From: Candidatus Paraburkholderia kirkii
GTDB lineage: Bacteria; Pseudomonadota; Gammaproteobacteria; Burkholderiales; Burkholderiaceae
DNA length: 64,000 nucleotides
Direction of reading: 5' to 3'
Assembly: GCA_001189345.1 (NCBI GenBank)
Contig: LFKV01000001.1
Span: 223,677 to 287,676, forward strand
The translations under genes and the position numbers were made by a program. Positions within the stretch are counted from its first letter, which is position 1. The number at the start of each line of letters is the position of its first letter. Under the pieces are notes generated by a model, which was not told the origin of the DNA, did not search any database, and saw only the letters and a program-made list of their open reading frames with translations. Shown here one piece after another: positions 28,534-47,732 of the stretch.

Positions 28534-28965
28534 ATGGCAAAGAAAATCATCGGCTTTATCAAGCTGCAGATCCCTGCAGGTAAAGCCAACCCGTCGCCGC
28601 CGGTCGGTCCGGCACTGGGCCAGCGTGGCCTGAACATCATGGAGTTCTGCAAGGCGTTCAACGCGCAGACTCAGGGCATGGAGCCGGGTCTTCCTGTGCC
28701 GGTCGTCATTACGGCATTCGCGGACAAGAGCTTCACGTTCATCATGAAGACGCCGCCGGCTACCATTCTGATCAAGAAGGCAGCCGCTGTGCAAAAGGGT
28801 TCGAGCAAGCCGCACACCGACAAGGTTGGCAACATCACTCGTGCTCAAGCGGAAGAAATCGCGAAGACCAAGATGCCGGATCTTACGGCAGCTGACCTGG
28901 ACGCAGCCGTGCGCACGATCGCCGGCAGCGCGCGTTCGATGGGCATCACTGTGGAGGGCGTGTAA
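28534..28965 (+). CDS. rplK: 50S ribosomal protein L11
   Basis: 143 residues. The N-terminal [20 protein letters not shown] and [13 protein letters not shown], and the C-terminal RNA-binding MGITVEGV, are diagnostic. L11 forms the GTPase-associated centre with 23S rRNA and the L10-L12 stalk. The rplA ATG begins immediately after its TAA, so the two are coupled. Confidence 0.99.
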   Translation: MAKKIIGFIKLQIPAGKANPSPPVGPALGQRGLNIMEFCKAFNAQTQGMEPGLPVPVVITAFADKSFTFIMKTPPATILIKKAAAVQKGSSKPHTDKVGNITRAQAEEIAKTKMPDLTAADLDAAVRTIAGSARSMGITVEGV

Positions 28966-29664
28966 ATGGCTAAGCTTTCGAAGCGCCTTCAGGTATTCGC
29001 GAACAAGGTTGATCGTCAAAAGCTGTACCCGATCGACGATGCACTGGCTCTCGTGAAGGAATGCGCGAGCGCGAAGTTCGACGAGTCGATCGACGTGGCT
29101 GTGCAGCTCGGCATCGATGCGAAGAAGTCGGACCAGGTGGTTCGTGGTTCGGTGGTTCTGCCCGCTGGTACCGGAAAATCGGTTCGCGTCGCGGTGTTCG
29201 CGCAAGGCGACAAGGCCGAGCAAGCTCGTGCAGCCGGCGCGGACATCGTCGGCATGGAAGACCTGGCTGAGCAAGTCAAGGCCGGCAACCTGAACTTCGA
29301 CGTCGTGATCGCTTCGCCGGACACGATGCGCGTGGTCGGTACGCTGGGCCAGATCCTCGGCCCGCGCGGCCTGATGCCGAACCCGAAGGTCGGCACGGTT
29401 ACCCCGGACGCCGCGCAGGCGGTCAAGAACGCGAAGGCGGGTCAGGTGCAATTCCGCGTCGACAAGGCCGGTATCATCCACGGCACGATCGGCCGTGCGT
29501 CGTTCGAATCGGCCTCGCTGCGTCAGAACCTGGCTGCGCTGATCGATGCGCTGCAAAAGGCGAAGCCGGCGACGAGCAAGGGCGTGTACCTGCGCAAGAT
29601 CGCCGTGTCGAGCACGATGGGTGTCCGCGTTCGCGTGGATCAAGGCACGCTGGCGCAGCAGTAA
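28966..29664 (+). CDS. rplA: 50S ribosomal protein L1
   Basis: 232 residues. [20 protein letters not shown] and [16 protein letters not shown] are the L1 signature; ends GTLAQQ. L1 forms the mobile stalk at the E site and in bacteria commonly represses its own rplKA mRNA. Confidence 0.99.
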   Translation: MAKLSKRLQVFANKVDRQKLYPIDDALALVKECASAKFDESIDVAVQLGIDAKKSDQVVRGSVVLPAGTGKSVRVAVFAQGDKAEQARAAGADIVGMEDLAEQVKAGNLNFDVVIASPDTMRVVGTLGQILGPRGLMPNPKVGTVTPDAAQAVKNAKAGQVQFRVDKAGIIHGTIGRASFESASLRQNLAALIDALQKAKPATSKGVYLRKIAVSSTMGVRVRVDQGTLAQQ

Positions 29665-29969
29665 GAATTTCGAGCGCGGTCGAAGGGCCGTGCTAATAAA
29701 GGGCTTTGGGCGGTTGCAAGATTGCGGTTTCGAATCGCGCAACCGGTTGTCAAAGACCGTTGGTGGTGATGCAGCAAGCAGGCATCGCCTTAATTCAAGC
29801 CAACGCAGATGGCGAACCCGAAACAGTTTTGCAGTGGTTGAAGTCGGTTGTCGATCGTCTAACAGGATGGTCACCGATCGATCGAGATACTCCTAACAGT
29901 CGGACGCCGTTGTTGAACGTGGTGCATGAGGGTTTGTGGCCCGAGTGCATCGAATCTGGAGGTTTAACC
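29665..29969 (+). promoter_or_regulatory. rplJL leader, probable L10 autoregulatory region
   Basis: 305 bases between rplA and rplJ without a credible gene, although an in-frame extension of rplJ runs through them. Long rplJ leaders in bacteria bind the L10-(L12)4 complex and control rplJL translation. The position and length fit. Local palindromes such as CAACCGGTTG (29741-29750) are visible, but I cannot fold it here. Confidence 0.5.
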
Positions 29970-30467
29970 GTGCCACTGAACAAAGAAGATAAACAGGCAG
30001 TCGTCGCTGAAGTCGCCGCGCAAGTCGCGAAGGCTCAGACGATGGTGCTTGCTGAGTATCGTGGGATCGCGGTTGGCGATCTGACCAAGCTGCGCGCGAA
30101 AGCGCGCGAGCAACAAGTGTATCTCCGCGTGTTGAAGAACACGCTGGCGCGTCGCGCCGTCGAAGGTACCCCGTTCGCTCCGCTGGCTGAGCAGATGACC
30201 GGTCCTCTGATCTACGGCATCTCGGAAGATGCGATTGCTGCTGCCAAGGTCGTCAATGACTTCGGCAAGAGCAATGGCAAGTTGATCATCAAGGCTGGTT
30301 CCTACGAAGGCAAAGTGATGGACAAGGCAGGCGTGCAAGCGCTGGCCAACATCCCGAGCCGCGAAGAACTGCTCTCCAAGCTGCTGTTCGTCATGCAGGC
30401 ACCTGTTTCCGGCTTTGCGCGCGCTCTGGCCGCGCTGGCTGAGAAGAAGCAGGGCGAAGCTGCGTAA
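29970..30467 (+). CDS. rplJ: 50S ribosomal protein L10
   Basis: 165 residues from GTG 29970 ([15 protein letters not shown]), chosen because GGAGGTTTAACC precedes it; the longer in-frame ORF from 29706 is leader sequence. [18 protein letters not shown] and [13 protein letters not shown] are typical. L10 anchors the L7/L12 dimers to the ribosome. Confidence 0.98.
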   Translation: MPLNKEDKQAVVAEVAAQVAKAQTMVLAEYRGIAVGDLTKLRAKAREQQVYLRVLKNTLARRAVEGTPFAPLAEQMTGPLIYGISEDAIAAAKVVNDFGKSNGKLIIKAGSYEGKVMDKAGVQALANIPSREELLSKLLFVMQAPVSGFARALAALAEKKQGEAA

Positions 30468-30550
30468 CGACTGCGCTTGGGCGCTAGTCGCTTAAGTTAG
30501 GCAATGCTAGATCGCTAGCTCGATCCGAATTCAATCTAGGAGTATTTCAC

Positions 30551-30922
30551 ATGGCAATCGCAAAAGAAGACATCCTCGAAGCCGTTGGCTCGATGTCCGT
30601 TCTGGAACTGAACGAGCTGGTCAAGGTGTTCGAAGAGAAGTTTGGCGTGTCGGCAGCTGCTGTTGCAGTCGCTGGCCCGGCAGGCGCCGGCGGCGCTGCT
30701 GCTGAAGAGCAGACCGAATTCACCGTGAACCTGCTCGAAGCAGGTGCGAACAAGGTTTCGGTCATCAAGGCCGTTCGTGAACTGACGGGTCTCGGCCTGA
30801 AGGAAGCGAAGGACCTGGTCGACGGCGCACCGAAGCCCATCAAAGAAGCGGTGCCCAAGGCTGCTGCTGAAGAAGCGAAGAAGAAGCTGGAAGACGCTGG
30901 CGCGAAGGCTGAAATCAAGTAA
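30551..30922 (+). CDS. rplL: 50S ribosomal protein L7/L12
   Basis: 123 residues. N-terminal dimerisation helices ([20 protein letters not shown]), an Ala/Gly-rich hinge around residues 37-52, then the C-terminal factor-binding domain with [20 protein letters not shown]. Present in multiple copies on the stalk, recruiting EF-Tu and EF-G. A terminator-like hairpin follows. Confidence 0.99.
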   Translation: MAIAKEDILEAVGSMSVLELNELVKVFEEKFGVSAAAVAVAGPAGAGGAAAEEQTEFTVNLLEAGANKVSVIKAVRELTGLGLKEAKDLVDGAPKPIKEAVPKAAAEEAKKKLEDAGAKAEIK

Positions 30923-30940
30923 GTTTTAGCGCGCTATGCG

Positions 30941-30972
30941 AAGGCTGGCGGTTTTTCACCGCCGGCCTTTTT
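30941..30972 (+). terminator. Terminator/attenuator after rplL
   Basis: AAGGCTGGCGGT and ACCGCCGGCCTT pair around TTTTC, followed by TTT. It lies 19 bases after rplL. In other bacteria this site is a partial terminator that lowers rpoBC relative to rplJL; same role inferred. Confidence 0.8.
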
Positions 30973-31026
30973 GTGCTTTGTGGGGACGTAGTTTTTCATG
31001 CTTGCCAGCAGGTATGAATGTCCCCG

Positions 31027-31086
31027 CAGAAGCCAAAGAGAACGGTCGGGTCGGCATGTTTTTCCGGCAGTTCTCTTTGTCTTCTG
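31027..31086 (+). promoter_or_regulatory. Long hairpin in the rplL-rpoB spacer, possible RNase III site
   Basis: The arm 31027-31043 (CAGAAGCCAAAGAGAAC) and 31070-31086 (GTTCTCTTTGTCTTCTG) pair at 16 of 17 positions around a 26-base loop. E. coli has an RNase III cleavage site at the same place between rplL and rpoB. The rest of the 369-base spacer (30923-31291) has the terminator and rpoB ribosome binding site only. Confidence 0.65.
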
Positions 31087-31291
31087 AAGCGACTGCAGAA
31101 GGCAAGTTTGGTCGGGTAGCGGGAAACACAGGCATCCGCTGCCGTCAGCCAGCGGTTGGTAGCGGCCGACCACCAAGCTTCTAGATTCGCGCGTCCTCCC
31201 TTAGGACTGGCGCGGGTCTCAGTCGGTGAACACGAGGTTGTGACATCGAGGTATCCCGACTCGATAACGCCCGCCGTGATTCGGAGATCGT

Positions 31292-35398
<4,107 letters not shown>

Positions 35399-35419
35399 TC
35401 GGACTACGGAGAGAAAGCA

Positions 35420-38400
35420 ATGAAAGCTCTGCTCGATCTATTCAAGCAAGTCCAACAAGAAGAAGTCTTTGATGCGATCAAGATCGGCCTCGCGTCGCCC
35501 GACAAGATTCGTTCTTGGTCGTTCGGCGAAGTGAAGAAGCCGGAAACCATCAACTACCGCACGTTCAAGCCGGAGCGGGATGGTCTGTTCTGCGCGAAGA
35601 TTTTTGGTCCGATCAAGGACTACGAATGCCTGTGCGGCAAGTACAAGCGCCTGAAGCACCGTGGTGTGATCTGCGAGAAGTGCGGCGTCGAAGTGATGCT
35701 GGCGAAGGTGCGCCGCGAGCGCATGGGCCACATCGAACTGGCCTCGCCGGTCGCGCACATCTGGTTCCTGAAGTCGCTGCCGTCGCGTCTGGGCATGGTG
35801 CTCGACATGACGCTGCGCGACATCGAGCGCGTGCTGTACTTCGAAGCCTACGTGGTGATCGATCCGGGCATGACGCCGCTCAAGGCGCGGCAGATCATGA
35901 CCGAAGAGGACTACTACAACAAGGTCGAAGAATACGGTGACGAGTTCCGCGCCGAAATGGGCGCGGAAGGCGTGCGCGAGCTGCTGCGCTCGATCAACAT
36001 CGATGAGCAGGTCGGACTGCTGCGCACCGAGCTGAAGAACACCGGCTCGGAAGCGAAGATCAAGAAGTACGCGAAGTGCCTGAAGGTGCTCGAGGCCTTC
36101 CAGCGTTCGGGCATCAAGCCGGACTGGATGGTGTTCGAGGTGCTGCCGGTGCTGCCGCCGGAACTGCGTCCGCTCGTGCCGCTCGACGGCGGCCGTTTCG
36201 CGACCTCGGACCTGAACGACCTGTATCGTCGCGTGATCAACCGTAACAACCGGTTGAAGCGTCTGCTCGAGCTGAAGGCGCCTGAAATCATCGTCCGCAA
36301 CGAAAAGCGGATGCTGCAGGAAGCCGTCGATTCGCTGCTCGACAACGGCCGTCGCGGCAAGGCGATGACCGGCGCGAACAAGCGTCCGCTGAAGTCGCTC
36401 GCCGACATGATCAAGGGTAAGGGCGGCCGCTTCCGTCAGAACCTGCTCGGTAAGCGTGTCGACTACTCGGGCCGTTCGGTGATTGTGGTGGGTCCGACGC
36501 TCAAGCTGCATCAGTGCGGCCTGCCGAAGCTGATGGCGCTCGAACTGTTCAAGCCTTTCATCTTCAACAAGCTGGAAGTGATGGGCGTCGCGACGACCAT
36601 CAAGGCCGCGAAGAAGGAAGTCGAGAACCAGACGCCGGTGGTGTGGGACATCCTCGAAGAGGTGATCCGCGAGCATCCGGTGATGCTGAACCGCGCGCCG
36701 ACGCTGCACCGTCTCGGCATTCAGGCTTTCGAGCCCGTGCTGATCGAAGGCAAGGCTATCCAGCTGCACCCGCTCGTTTGCGCGGCGTTCAACGCCGACT
36801 TCGACGGTGACCAGATGGCCGTTCACGTGCCGCTGTCGCTCGAAGCGCAGATGGAAGCGCGCACGCTGATGCTGGCGTCGAACAACGTTCTGTTCCCGGC
36901 CAACGGTGACCCGTCGATCGTGCCGTCGCAGGATATCGTGCTCGGCCTGTACTACGCGTCGCGCGAGGCGATCAACGGCAAGGGCGCAGGCATGGCGTTC
37001 ACGGGCGTGTCGGAAGTAATCCGCGCGTACGAGAACAAGGAAGTCGAGCTGGTTTCGCGCGTCAACGTCCGTATCACCGAAATGGTGGCGAACGAAGACA
37101 AGAGCGAAGGCGCGCCGGCGTTCGTGCCGAAGATCTCGCTGTACGCGACCACGGTCGGCCGCGCGATCCTGTCGGAGATTCTTCCGCCGGGCCTGCCGTT
37201 CTCGGTGCTGAACAAGCCGCTGAAGAAGAAGCAGATCTCGCAGCTGATCAACACGGCATTCCGCAAGTGCGGTCTGCGCGAAACGGTGATCTTCGCCGAC
37301 CAGCTGATGCAGATGGGCTTCCGTCTGGCGACGCGCGCGGGCATCTCGATCTGCGTAGACGACATGCTCGTGCCGCCGCAGAAGGAGACGATCGTCGGCG
37401 ACGCCGCGAAGAAGGTGAAGGAATACGACCGTCAGTACATGTCGGGTCTCGTCACCGCGCAGGAGCGCTACAACAACGTGGTCGACATCTGGTCGGCGAC
37501 GTCGGAAGCGGTCGGCAAAGCGATGATGGAGCAGCTCGCGACGGAACCCGTCACGGACCGCGACGGCAACGAGACAAAGCAGGAGTCGTTCAACTCCATC
37601 TACATGATGGCCGACTCGGGCGCGCGGGGTTCCGCGGTGCAGATTCGTCAGCTGGCCGGCATGCGCGGCCTGATGGCGAAGCCGGACGGCTCGATCATCG
37701 AGACGCCGATCACCGCGAACTTCCGCGAAGGCCTGAACGTGTTGCAGTACTTCATCTCGACGCACGGCGCACGTAAGGGGCTGGCGGATACGGCGCTAAA
37801 GACTGCGAACTCGGGTTACCTGACGCGTCGTCTCGTCGACGTGACGCAGGATCTGGTCGTCGTCGAAGAGGATTGCGGCACGTCGAACGGCGTGGCGATG
37901 AAGGCGCTGGTCGAAGGCGGTGAAGTCGTCGAAGCGCTGCGTGACCGTATTCTCGGTCGCGTCGCGGTGGCGGACGTCGTCAATCCGGAAACGCAGGAGA
38001 CGCTGTACGCGTCGGGCGATCTGCTCGATGAAGACGCGGTCGAGGAAATCGAGCGCCTCGGCATCGACGAAGTGCGCGTGCGCGCGCCGCTCACCTGCGA
38101 AACGCGCTACGGCCTGTGCGCCGCGTGCTATGGCCGCGATCTCGGCCGCGGCTCGCGCGTGAACGTCGGCGAAGCGGTGGGTGTGATCGCCGCTCAGTCG
38201 ATCGGCGAGCCGGGCACGCAGCTCACGATGCGTACGTTCCACATCGGTGGCGCGGCATCGCGTGCGGCGGTCGCGTCGACGGTCGAGGCGAAGTCGAACG
38301 GTACGGTGCGCTTCACGGCCACGATGCGGTACGTCACCAATGCGAAGGGCGAGCAGGTCGTCATCTCGCGTTCGGGCGAAGCGATCATCGCGGACGACCT

Positions 38401-39661
38401 CGATCGCGAGCGTGAGCGTCACAAGATCCCGTACGGCGCGACGCTGCTGCAACTCGACGGCGCGCAGATCAAGGCCGGTGCGCAACTGGCTCAATGGGAT
38501 CCGCTGACGCGTCCGATCATCACCGAGTGGGGCGGTACGGTGAAGTTCGAAAACGTCGAGGAAGGCGTGACCGTTGCGAAGCAGATCGACGACGTGACCG
38601 GTCTTTCGACCCTGGTCGTGATCGACGTGAAGCGTCGCGGCTCGCAGGCTTCGAAGAGCGTGCGTCCGCAGATGAAGCTGCTCGACGCGAACGGCGAGGA
38701 AGTGAAGATCCCGAACACCGAGCATACGGTGCAGATCGGCTTCCAGGTCGGCGCGCTGATCACCGTGAAGGATGGTCAGCAGGTGCAGGTCGGTGAAGTG
38801 CTGGCGCGTATTCCGGTCGAAGCGCAGAAGACGCGTGACATTACCGGCGGTCTGCCGCGCGTGGCCGAATTGTTCGAGGCGCGCTCGCCGAAGGACGCGG
38901 GCATTCTCGCGGAAGTCACGGGCACGACGTCGTTCGGCAAGGACACGAAGGGCAAGCAGCGTCTGGTGATTACGGACCTCGAAGGCAATCAGCACGAGTT
39001 CCTGATCGCGAAGGAAAAGCAGGTGCTGGTGCACGATGGTCAGGTCGTCAACAAGGGCGAAATGATCGTCGACGGTCCTGCCGATCCGCACGACATCCTG
39101 CGTCTGCAGGGTATCGAGGCGCTGTCGCGCTACATCGTGGACGAAGTGCAGGACGTGTACCGTCTGCAGGGCGTGAAGATCAACGACAAGCACATCGAAG
39201 TGATCGTGCGTCAGATGCTGCGTCGTGTGCAGATCGTCGACAACGGCGATACGCGCTTCATCCCGGGCGAACAGGTCGAGCGTTCGTACATGCTGGACGA
39301 AAACGACAAGATGATCGCGGAGGACAAGCGTCCGGCGACGTACGAGAACGTGCTGCTCGGTATCACGAAGGCTTCTCTGTCGACCGATTCGTTCATCTCG
39401 GCGGCGTCGTTCCAGGAAACGACCCGCGTGCTGACCGAAGCGGCGATCATGGGCAAGCGCGACGATCTGCGCGGCCTGAAGGAAAACGTGATCGTCGGCC
39501 GTCTGATTCCGGCCGGTACCGGTCTCACGTTCCACAAGGCGCGCAAGAGCAAGGAAATGTCGGATCGCGAACGCTTCGACCAGATCGCTGCCGAAGAGGC
39601 ATTCGATTTCGGTATGCCGGAAACCCCGGCGGCGGAGCAGCAGCCGCATACCAACGAGTAA
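35420..39661 (+). CDS. rpoC: RNA polymerase beta' subunit
   Basis: 1413 residues. First zinc site: Cys at about 70, 72, 85 and 88 (CLCGKYKR...CEKCG). The catalytic NADFDGD is at 458-464, holding the active-site Mg. The bridge/trigger regions include [21 protein letters not shown], and the second zinc site follows ([13 protein letters not shown]). Start has GGAGAGAAAGCA upstream. A strong terminator follows at 39686. Confidence 0.99.
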   Translation: MKALLDLFKQVQQEEVFDAIKIGLASPDKIRSWSFGEVKKPETINYRTFKPERDGLFCAKIFGPIKDYECLCGKYKRLKHRGVICEKCGVEVMLAKVRRERMGHIELASPVAHIWFLKSLPSRLGMVLDMTLRDIERVLYFEAYVVIDPGMTPLKARQIMTEEDYYNKVEEYGDEFRAEMGAEGVRELLRSINIDEQVGLLRTELKNTGSEAKIKKYAKCLKVLEAFQRSGIKPDWMVFEVLPVLPPELRPLVPLDGGRFATSDLNDLYRRVINRNNRLKRLLELKAPEIIVRNEKRMLQEAVDSLLDNGRRGKAMTGANKRPLKSLADMIKGKGGRFRQNLLGKRVDYSGRSVIVVGPTLKLHQCGLPKLMALELFKPFIFNKLEVMGVATTIKAAKKEVENQTPVVWDILEEVIREHPVMLNRAPTLHRLGIQAFEPVLIEGKAIQLHPLVCAAFNADFDGDQMAVHVPLSLEAQMEARTLMLASNNVLFPANGDPSIVPSQDIVLGLYYASREAINGKGAGMAFTGVSEVIRAYENKEVELVSRVNVRITEMVANEDKSEGAPAFVPKISLYATTVGRAILSEILPPGLPFSVLNKPLKKKQISQLINTAFRKCGLRETVIFADQLMQMGFRLATRAGISICVDDMLVPPQKETIVGDAAKKVKEYDRQYMSGLVTAQERYNNVVDIWSATSEAVGKAMMEQLATEPVTDRDGNETKQESFNSIYMMADSGARGSAVQIRQLAGMRGLMAKPDGSIIETPITANFREGLNVLQYFISTHGARKGLADTALKTANSGYLTRRLVDVTQDLVVVEEDCGTSNGVAMKALVEGGEVVEALRDRILGRVAVADVVNPETQETLYASGDLLDEDAVEEIERLGIDEVRVRAPLTCETRYGLCAACYGRDLGRGSRVNVGEAVGVIAAQSIGEPGTQLTMRTFHIGGAASRAAVASTVEAKSNGTVRFTATMRYVTNAKGEQVVISRSGEAIIADDLDRERERHKIPYGATLLQLDGAQIKAGAQLAQWDPLTRPIITEWGGTVKFENVEEGVTVAKQIDDVTGLSTLVVIDVKRRGSQASKSVRPQMKLLDANGEEVKIPNTEHTVQIGFQVGALITVKDGQQVQVGEVLARIPVEAQKTRDITGGLPRVAELFEARSPKDAGILAEVTGTTSFGKDTKGKQRLVITDLEGNQHEFLIAKEKQVLVHDGQVVNKGEMIVDGPADPHDILRLQGIEALSRYIVDEVQDVYRLQGVKINDKHIEVIVRQMLRRVQIVDNGDTRFIPGEQVERSYMLDENDKMIAEDKRPATYENVLLGITKASLSTDSFISAASFQETTRVLTEAAIMGKRDDLRGLKENVIVGRLIPAGTGLTFHKARKSKEMSDRERFDQIAAEEAFDFGMPETPAAEQQPHTNE

Positions 39662-39685
39662 GCGTCTCTCGCTCGTAGCATCGTC

Positions 39686-39717
39686 AAACCGCCCGGCTTC
39701 CGCTGGGCGGTTTTTTT
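39686..39717 (+). terminator. Rho-independent terminator after rpoC
   Basis: AAACCGCCC and GGGCGGTTT with loop GGCTTCCGCT, then seven T. Marks the end of the rplKAJL-rpoBC unit. Confidence 0.93.
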
Positions 39718-39838
39718 CGTCTACCGTTTGTCGCTCTCGAACCCTCTGCCATTCGGCCAACGACGCCCGGAGTGCGTTGCCGCGGACGGATGCGTTGGTA
39801 GAATTCATTATCTCTCCCGTCGCAGTCGCGCTTTGTCC

Positions 39839-41686
39839 ATGTCCCGGTCGCTCGAAATACTCAACAAAATCTTCGGCTATCCCGCATTTCGCGGACAACA
39901 GGCGGAGATCGTCGAGCATGTCGCGAACGGCGGCGATTCGCTTGTGCTGATGCCCACGGGCGGTGGCAAGTCGCTGTGCTATCAGATTCCGTCTCTAGTG
40001 CGGCGCGAGGCCGGGTTCGGCGCCGGTATCGTGGTGTCGCCGCTGATCGCGCTGATGCAGGATCAGGTCGCCGCTCTCACCGAGGTCGGCGTGCGCGCCG
40101 CGTATCTCAATTCGACCTTGTCGGGCACCGAGGCGGCCGCGACCGAACGCGCATTGCGCAACGGCGAAATCGACTTGCTTTACGTCGCGCCGGAGCGGCT
40201 CATGACGCCGCGTTTTCTCGATCTGCTCGATAGCGCGCCGGTCGGCCTCTTCGCGATCGACGAGGCGCATTGCGTTTCACAGTGGGGCCACGACTTCCGG
40301 CCCGAATATATTCAGCTGTCCGTGCTGCACGAGCGATTCCCGGACGTGCCGCGTATCGCCCTCACGGCCACCGCGGACGCGATCACGCGCGACGAAATCG
40401 TGCATCGTCTTGCGCTCGATGACGCGCGCATCTTCGTTTCGAGCTTCGATCGGCCGAACATTCGCTATCGGATCGTCGAGAAGGACAACGCGCGCGCCCA
40501 GTTGCTCGATTTCATCCGCGCCGAGCATACGAACAAGGACGGCACCACCGACGCCGGCGTCATCTATTGCCTTTCGCGCCGCAAGGTCGAGGAAACCGCG
40601 GACTGGCTGAAGAGCCAAGGAATCCGCGCGCTGCCGTATCACGCGGGCATGGAATTCGAGACGCGCCAGCGGCATCAGGAGATGTTCCAGCGCGAAGAGG
40701 GCATCGTCATGTGCGCGACGATCGCTTTCGGCATGGGCATCGACAAGCCGGACGTGCGCTTCGTCGCGCATCTGGATTTACCGAAGAGCGTCGAGGGCTA
40801 CTATCAGGAAACCGGCCGCGCGGGCCGCGACGGCCTGCCGGCGAACGCCTGGATGGCCTACGGACTCGGCGATGTCGTGCAGCAGCGCAAGATGATCGAC
40901 GAGTCCGAAGCCGACGACACCCACAAACGCGTGCAGACCGGCAAACTGGACGCCTTGCTGGGACTGTGCGAAGTGGCTTCGTGCCGCCGCGTGCACCTGC
41001 TTGCCTATTTCGGGGAAACGAGCAAGCCGTGCGGCAACTGCGATACGTGCCTCGAACCGCCTGCGTCCTTCGATGCCACGCGCGAAGCGCAAATGGCGCT
41101 GTCGTGCGTCTACCGGGCGCAAAAGGCGAGCGGGTTTCATTTCGGTGCGGGGCACCTGATCGACATTCTGCGCGGTGCTCGCAGTGAGAAGGTGTTGCAA
41201 CGCGGCCACGAGAAGCTGTCGACCTTCGGCGTCGGCGCGGCGCTCTCGGAACCGGAATGGCGCGCCGTGTTCCGGCAGCTCGTGGCCTTTGGCTATCTCG
41301 CTGTCGATCACGACGGTTTCGGTGCGCTCGTGCTGACCGACGCCAGCAAACCCGTGCTCAAGGGCGAAGAACGCGTCACGCTGCGTAAGTACGTGAAGCC
41401 GGTACGCACCCGGCAGACGTCCGCACGCACGGGAGAACGGGCCGATCCCACCGCCGGCATGTCGCCGCGCGAGCTCGCTCGCTGGGAACGCCTGCGCGCC
41501 TGGCGCGCCGAGACCGCCAAGAGCGACGGTGTGCCGGCGTATGTCATTTTTCATGACGCGACGCTCTCGGAAATCGCCCGCAGCGATCCCGATACCATCG
41601 ACGATCTGCGCCATATTCCCGGCATCGGCGTGCGCAAGCTCGAGCGCTTCGGCGACGAATTGCTCGACGTCGTCGGCACCGATTGA
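39839..41686 (+). CDS. recQ: ATP-dependent DNA helicase RecQ
   Basis: 615 residues from ATG 39839 ([19 protein letters not shown]); an upstream in-frame extension overlaps the region after the rpoC terminator and lacks family similarity. Walker [13 protein letters not shown] (~36-47), DEAH box [15 protein letters not shown], motif [12 protein letters not shown], a zinc-binding region ([17 protein letters not shown] to CGNCDTC), winged helix, and a C-terminal HRDC domain. 3'-5' helicase acting in RecF-type recombination. Weak ribosome binding site. Intact, and the only non-translation gene in the core block; recQ commonly sits here in Burkholderia. Confidence 0.95.
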   Translation: MSRSLEILNKIFGYPAFRGQQAEIVEHVANGGDSLVLMPTGGGKSLCYQIPSLVRREAGFGAGIVVSPLIALMQDQVAALTEVGVRAAYLNSTLSGTEAAATERALRNGEIDLLYVAPERLMTPRFLDLLDSAPVGLFAIDEAHCVSQWGHDFRPEYIQLSVLHERFPDVPRIALTATADAITRDEIVHRLALDDARIFVSSFDRPNIRYRIVEKDNARAQLLDFIRAEHTNKDGTTDAGVIYCLSRRKVEETADWLKSQGIRALPYHAGMEFETRQRHQEMFQREEGIVMCATIAFGMGIDKPDVRFVAHLDLPKSVEGYYQETGRAGRDGLPANAWMAYGLGDVVQQRKMIDESEADDTHKRVQTGKLDALLGLCEVASCRRVHLLAYFGETSKPCGNCDTCLEPPASFDATREAQMALSCVYRAQKASGFHFGAGHLIDILRGARSEKVLQRGHEKLSTFGVGAALSEPEWRAVFRQLVAFGYLAVDHDGFGALVLTDASKPVLKGEERVTLRKYVKPVRTRQTSARTGERADPTAGMSPRELARWERLRAWRAETAKSDGVPAYVIFHDATLSEIARSDPDTIDDLRHIPGIGVRKLERFGDELLDVVGTD

Positions 41687-41726
41687 CGAACATCGCGCCA
41701 GCGGCCTCCGAAATGCTCGCAACGTA

Positions 41727-41756
41727 TTGACCCGATTGGGATTTTCGGACTACCAT
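41727..41756 (+). promoter_or_regulatory. Candidate promoter of the rpsL operon
   Basis: TTGACC (41727-41732), 18-base spacer, TACCAT (41751-41756) in the 220-base recQ-rpsL spacer, which otherwise shows nothing I can name. Boxes are imperfect. Confidence 0.45.
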
Positions 41757-41906
41757 GCTTGGCCGTCGTTCTTGGTCCACTTTCGGATCCGGCTTACCGC
41801 CGGGAGTCGGGGAAGCGAAAACCACTGGCGAGAGCATCAAATGCGCAATCTTTTCGCTTTGCCCGGAAGGATCTGCGCGGATTTCGTTCATTTTTAGGAT
41901 TAAACA

Positions 41907-42287
41907 ATGCCAACCATCAATCAACTGGTTCGCAAAGGCCGCACGTCGGAAACGACGAAGAGCAAGTCGCCGGCCCTGCAGGACTGCCCGCAGCGTCGCG
42001 GCGTGTGCACCCGTGTGTACACCACGACGCCGAAGAAGCCGAACTCGGCACTCCGTAAGGTTGCCAAGGTTCGTTTGACGAACGGCTTCGAAGTCATTTC
42101 GTACATCGGTGGTGAAGGCCACAACCTGCAAGAGCACTCGGTCGTGCTGATCCGCGGCGGCCGTGTGAAGGACTTGCCGGGTGTGCGTTACCACATGGTT
42201 CGCGGCTCGCTGGATACGCAGGGCGTCAAGGACCGCAAGCAGGCTCGCTCGAAGTACGGTGCGAAGCGTGCCAAGGCTGGCAAGTAA
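41907..42287 (+). CDS. rpsL: 30S ribosomal protein S12
   Basis: 126 residues, [12 protein letters not shown] to AKAGK. Decoding-centre protein. The Lys residues where streptomycin-resistance changes arise are wild type ([12 protein letters not shown] and [13 protein letters not shown]). First gene of the str operon (rpsL-rpsG-fusA-tuf). Confidence 0.99.
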
Positions 42288-42471
42288 GTCGCCGGTCGGA
42301 AGTAGTCGAATCAGGTCGCCGCAAGGCGGTTAAGGCGGTGGTGCCGGAAATGCCGGTGCTATCTAGTAAGTGGTCACCCGGCCGAGCTGGTTTAGTCGAA
42401 GAGATGGATCGGGTTAGTTGGTGGCCGCGGAGCGGGAAAGTCGCTCCAACTGAAAAAGTAAAGGAAGAATC

Positions 42472-42942
42472 ATGCCGCGTCGTCGCGAAGTTCCCAAGCG
42501 GGAAGTGTTGCCGGATCCGAAGTTCGGCAACGTAGATGTAGCCAAGTTCATGAACGTGTTGATGCTCTCCGGCAAGAAGTCGGTTGCCGAGCGTATCGTG
42601 TACGGCGCTTTTGAACAGATCCAGACCAAGGGTGGCAAGGATCCGCTGGAAGTGTTCACGGTTGCGCTCAACAACGTGAAGCCGGTGGTCGAAGTGAAGA
42701 GCCGTCGCGTTGGTGGTGCCAACTATCAGGTTCCGGTCGAAGTGCGTCCCTCGCGTCGTATGGCATTGGCGATGCGTTGGTTGCGTGAAGCCGCGAAGAA
42801 GCGCAGCGAAAAGTCGATGGCCCTGCGTCTCGCAGGTGAACTGCAGGAAGCGGCCGAAGGCCGCGGTGGCGCGATGAAGAAGCGCGACGAAGTTCACCGC
42901 ATGGCGGAGGCCAACAAGGCATTCTCGCACTTCCGTTTCTAA
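42472..42942 (+). CDS. rpsG: 30S ribosomal protein S7
   Basis: 156 residues, [19 protein letters not shown] to AFSHFRF, with [20 protein letters not shown]. Primary 16S 3'-domain binding protein. AAGGAAGAATC precedes the start; the 184-base spacer after rpsL has no gene and, by analogy with E. coli, may carry the S7 autoregulatory site. Confidence 0.99.
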   Translation: MPRRREVPKREVLPDPKFGNVDVAKFMNVLMLSGKKSVAERIVYGAFEQIQTKGGKDPLEVFTVALNNVKPVVEVKSRRVGGANYQVPVEVRPSRRMALAMRWLREAAKKRSEKSMALRLAGELQEAAEGRGGAMKKRDEVHRMAEANKAFSHFRF

Positions 42943-43065
42943 GCTCCCGCTCACAGGGAAAACGGAAAATCAGGGCGGGTGCGCTATTTTCGGCGCCTCA
43001 CCCGTTTGTGTTAGGACGCGGCCGGCAATCATCGCCGGCGCGTCGACCCCGAAAAAGGATCCAAA

Positions 43066-45168
<2,103 letters not shown>

Positions 45169-45232
45169 TTCGGCACAAGCCACAAGCTTTAACCGATTTT
45201 AACCGATAACCAAACTTTGAACGCAGGTAACC

Positions 45233-46423
<1,191 letters not shown>

Positions 46424-46562
46424 TATATAGGGCTTGCCCGATTTGAAGTTGCAGTAATGCAGTGAAACCGGGATCGGATGCCCGTCCTCAGCGGGTATCC
46501 GATCCTACGATCTTTTGCCAATGTGCGGTGCAATACCGCCTCGCTCTTTTCAAGGAATCGTC

Positions 46563-46874
46563 ATGCAGAACCAGAAAATCCGCATTCGTCTGAAGGCTTT
46601 CGACTATCGCCTGATCGATCAATCGGCAGCCGAGATCGTCGATACGGCGAAGCGGACTGGCGTGATCGTCCGTGGCCCGGTGCCGCTGCCGACGCGTATT
46701 CAGTGTTTTGACATCCTGCGTTCGCCGCACGTCAACAAGACGTCGCGCGACCAGCTCGAAATCCGTACCCACCAGCGCCTGATGGACATCGTCGATCCGA
46801 CGGACAAGACCGTCGACGCGCTGATGAAGCTCGATCTGCCGGCCGGTGTGGACGTCGAGATCAAGCTGCAATAA
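46563..46874 (+). CDS. rpsJ: 30S ribosomal protein S10
   Basis: 103 residues from ATG 46563 ([20 protein letters not shown]). AAGGAATCGTC precedes it. Besides its ribosomal role S10 (NusE) binds NusB and NusG in antitermination. It starts the S10 cluster, but a hairpin and a promoter separate it from rplC. Confidence 0.98.
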   Translation: MQNQKIRIRLKAFDYRLIDQSAAEIVDTAKRTGVIVRGPVPLPTRIQCFDILRSPHVNKTSRDQLEIRTHQRLMDIVDPTDKTVDALMKLDLPAGVDVEIKLQ

Positions 46875-46882
46875 GTCTCAAA

Positions 46883-46909
46883 AGCCCTGCTGGCATGCCA
46901 GACAGGGCT
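46883..46909 (+). terminator. Hairpin after rpsJ, possible terminator/attenuator
   Basis: AGCCCTG and CAGGGCT enclose CTGGCATGCCAG, itself self-complementary, nine bases after the rpsJ stop; followed by AAGTCTTT. Weak T-tract, so partial termination at most. Confidence 0.55.
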
Positions 46910-46923
46910 AAGTCTTTGATTGC

Positions 46924-46951
46924 TTGCAGAAAACGAAAAGCCTTGTTATAC
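46924..46951 (+). promoter_or_regulatory. Promoter upstream of rplC
   Basis: TTGCAG (46924-46929), 16-base spacer, TTATAC (46946-46951), 121 bases before the rplC start. With the hairpin before it, this lets rplC to rpsQ be expressed apart from rpsJ. Confidence 0.65.
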
Positions 46952-47072
46952 TTCAAGGTTTTTCGCGCCTATGCGCAGAAAAAAGACGCAAGAAAGCCGA
47001 CCCAGTCTTCCGTGACGAAGCCGGATTTGTAAATCAGCCCCCGACCAATCGCAGTCGGGAATGGAGAAAACG

Positions 47073-47732
47073 ATGAGCCTTGGACTCGTAGGTCGCAAGG
47101 TTGGCATGACCCGTATCTTCACGCCTGAAGGGGATTCGATCCCCGTCACCGTGCTGGACGTGTCGGACAACCGCGTGACGCAGATCAAGACCGTTGAAAC
47201 GGATGGTTATACCGCCGTTCAGGTTGCATTCGGTGCTCGCCGCGCATCGCGCGTGACGAAGCCGCTGGCGGGTCACCTCGCCAAAGCCGGTGTTCAAGCC
47301 GGTGAAATCCTCAAGGAATTCCATATCGATGCAGCCAAGGCAGGCGAACTGTCGAACGGCGCTGTCATCGCTACGGACATTTTCGAAGTCGGCCAGAAGG
47401 TTGACGTGCAGGGCACGTCGATCGGTAAGGGCTACGCCGGTACGATCAAGCGCTACAACTTCGGTTCGGGCCGCGCCACGCACGGTAACTCGCGTTCGCA
47501 CAACGTTCCGGGTTCGATCGGTATGGCGCAGGATCCGGGTCGCGTGTTCCCGGGTAAGCGCATGACGGGTCACCTCGGCGACGTCACCGTGACGGTTCAA
47601 AACCTCGAAATCGCCCGCATCGACGCTGAGCGCAATCTGCTGCTCGTCCGCGGTGCTGTTCCGGGTGCGAAGGGCGGTAAGGTCTTCGTGACCCCGGCCG
47701 TCAAGACGCGTGCTGTGAAAGGAGCGAAATAA
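47073..47732 (+). CDS. rplC: 50S ribosomal protein L3
   Basis: 219 residues from ATG 47073 ([16 protein letters not shown]); GGAGAAAACG before it decides against the ATG four codons upstream. [20 protein letters not shown] is the L3 loop reaching towards the peptidyl transferase centre. Its TAA overlaps the rplD ATG by one base. Confidence 0.98.
   Translation: MSLGLVGRKVGMTRIFTPEGDSIPVTVLDVSDNRVTQIKTVETDGYTAVQVAFGARRASRVTKPLAGHLAKAGVQAGEILKEFHIDAAKAGELSNGAVIATDIFEVGQKVDVQGTSIGKGYAGTIKRYNFGSGRATHGNSRSHNVPGSIGMAQDPGRVFPGKRMTGHLGDVTVTVQNLEIARIDAERNLLLVRGAVPGAKGGKVFVTPAVKTRAVKGAK

Noticed and set aside
29706..29969. 88-codon N-terminal extension of rplJ
   Set aside because: L10 proteins start at the GTG with GGAGG before it; the extension is the mRNA leader.
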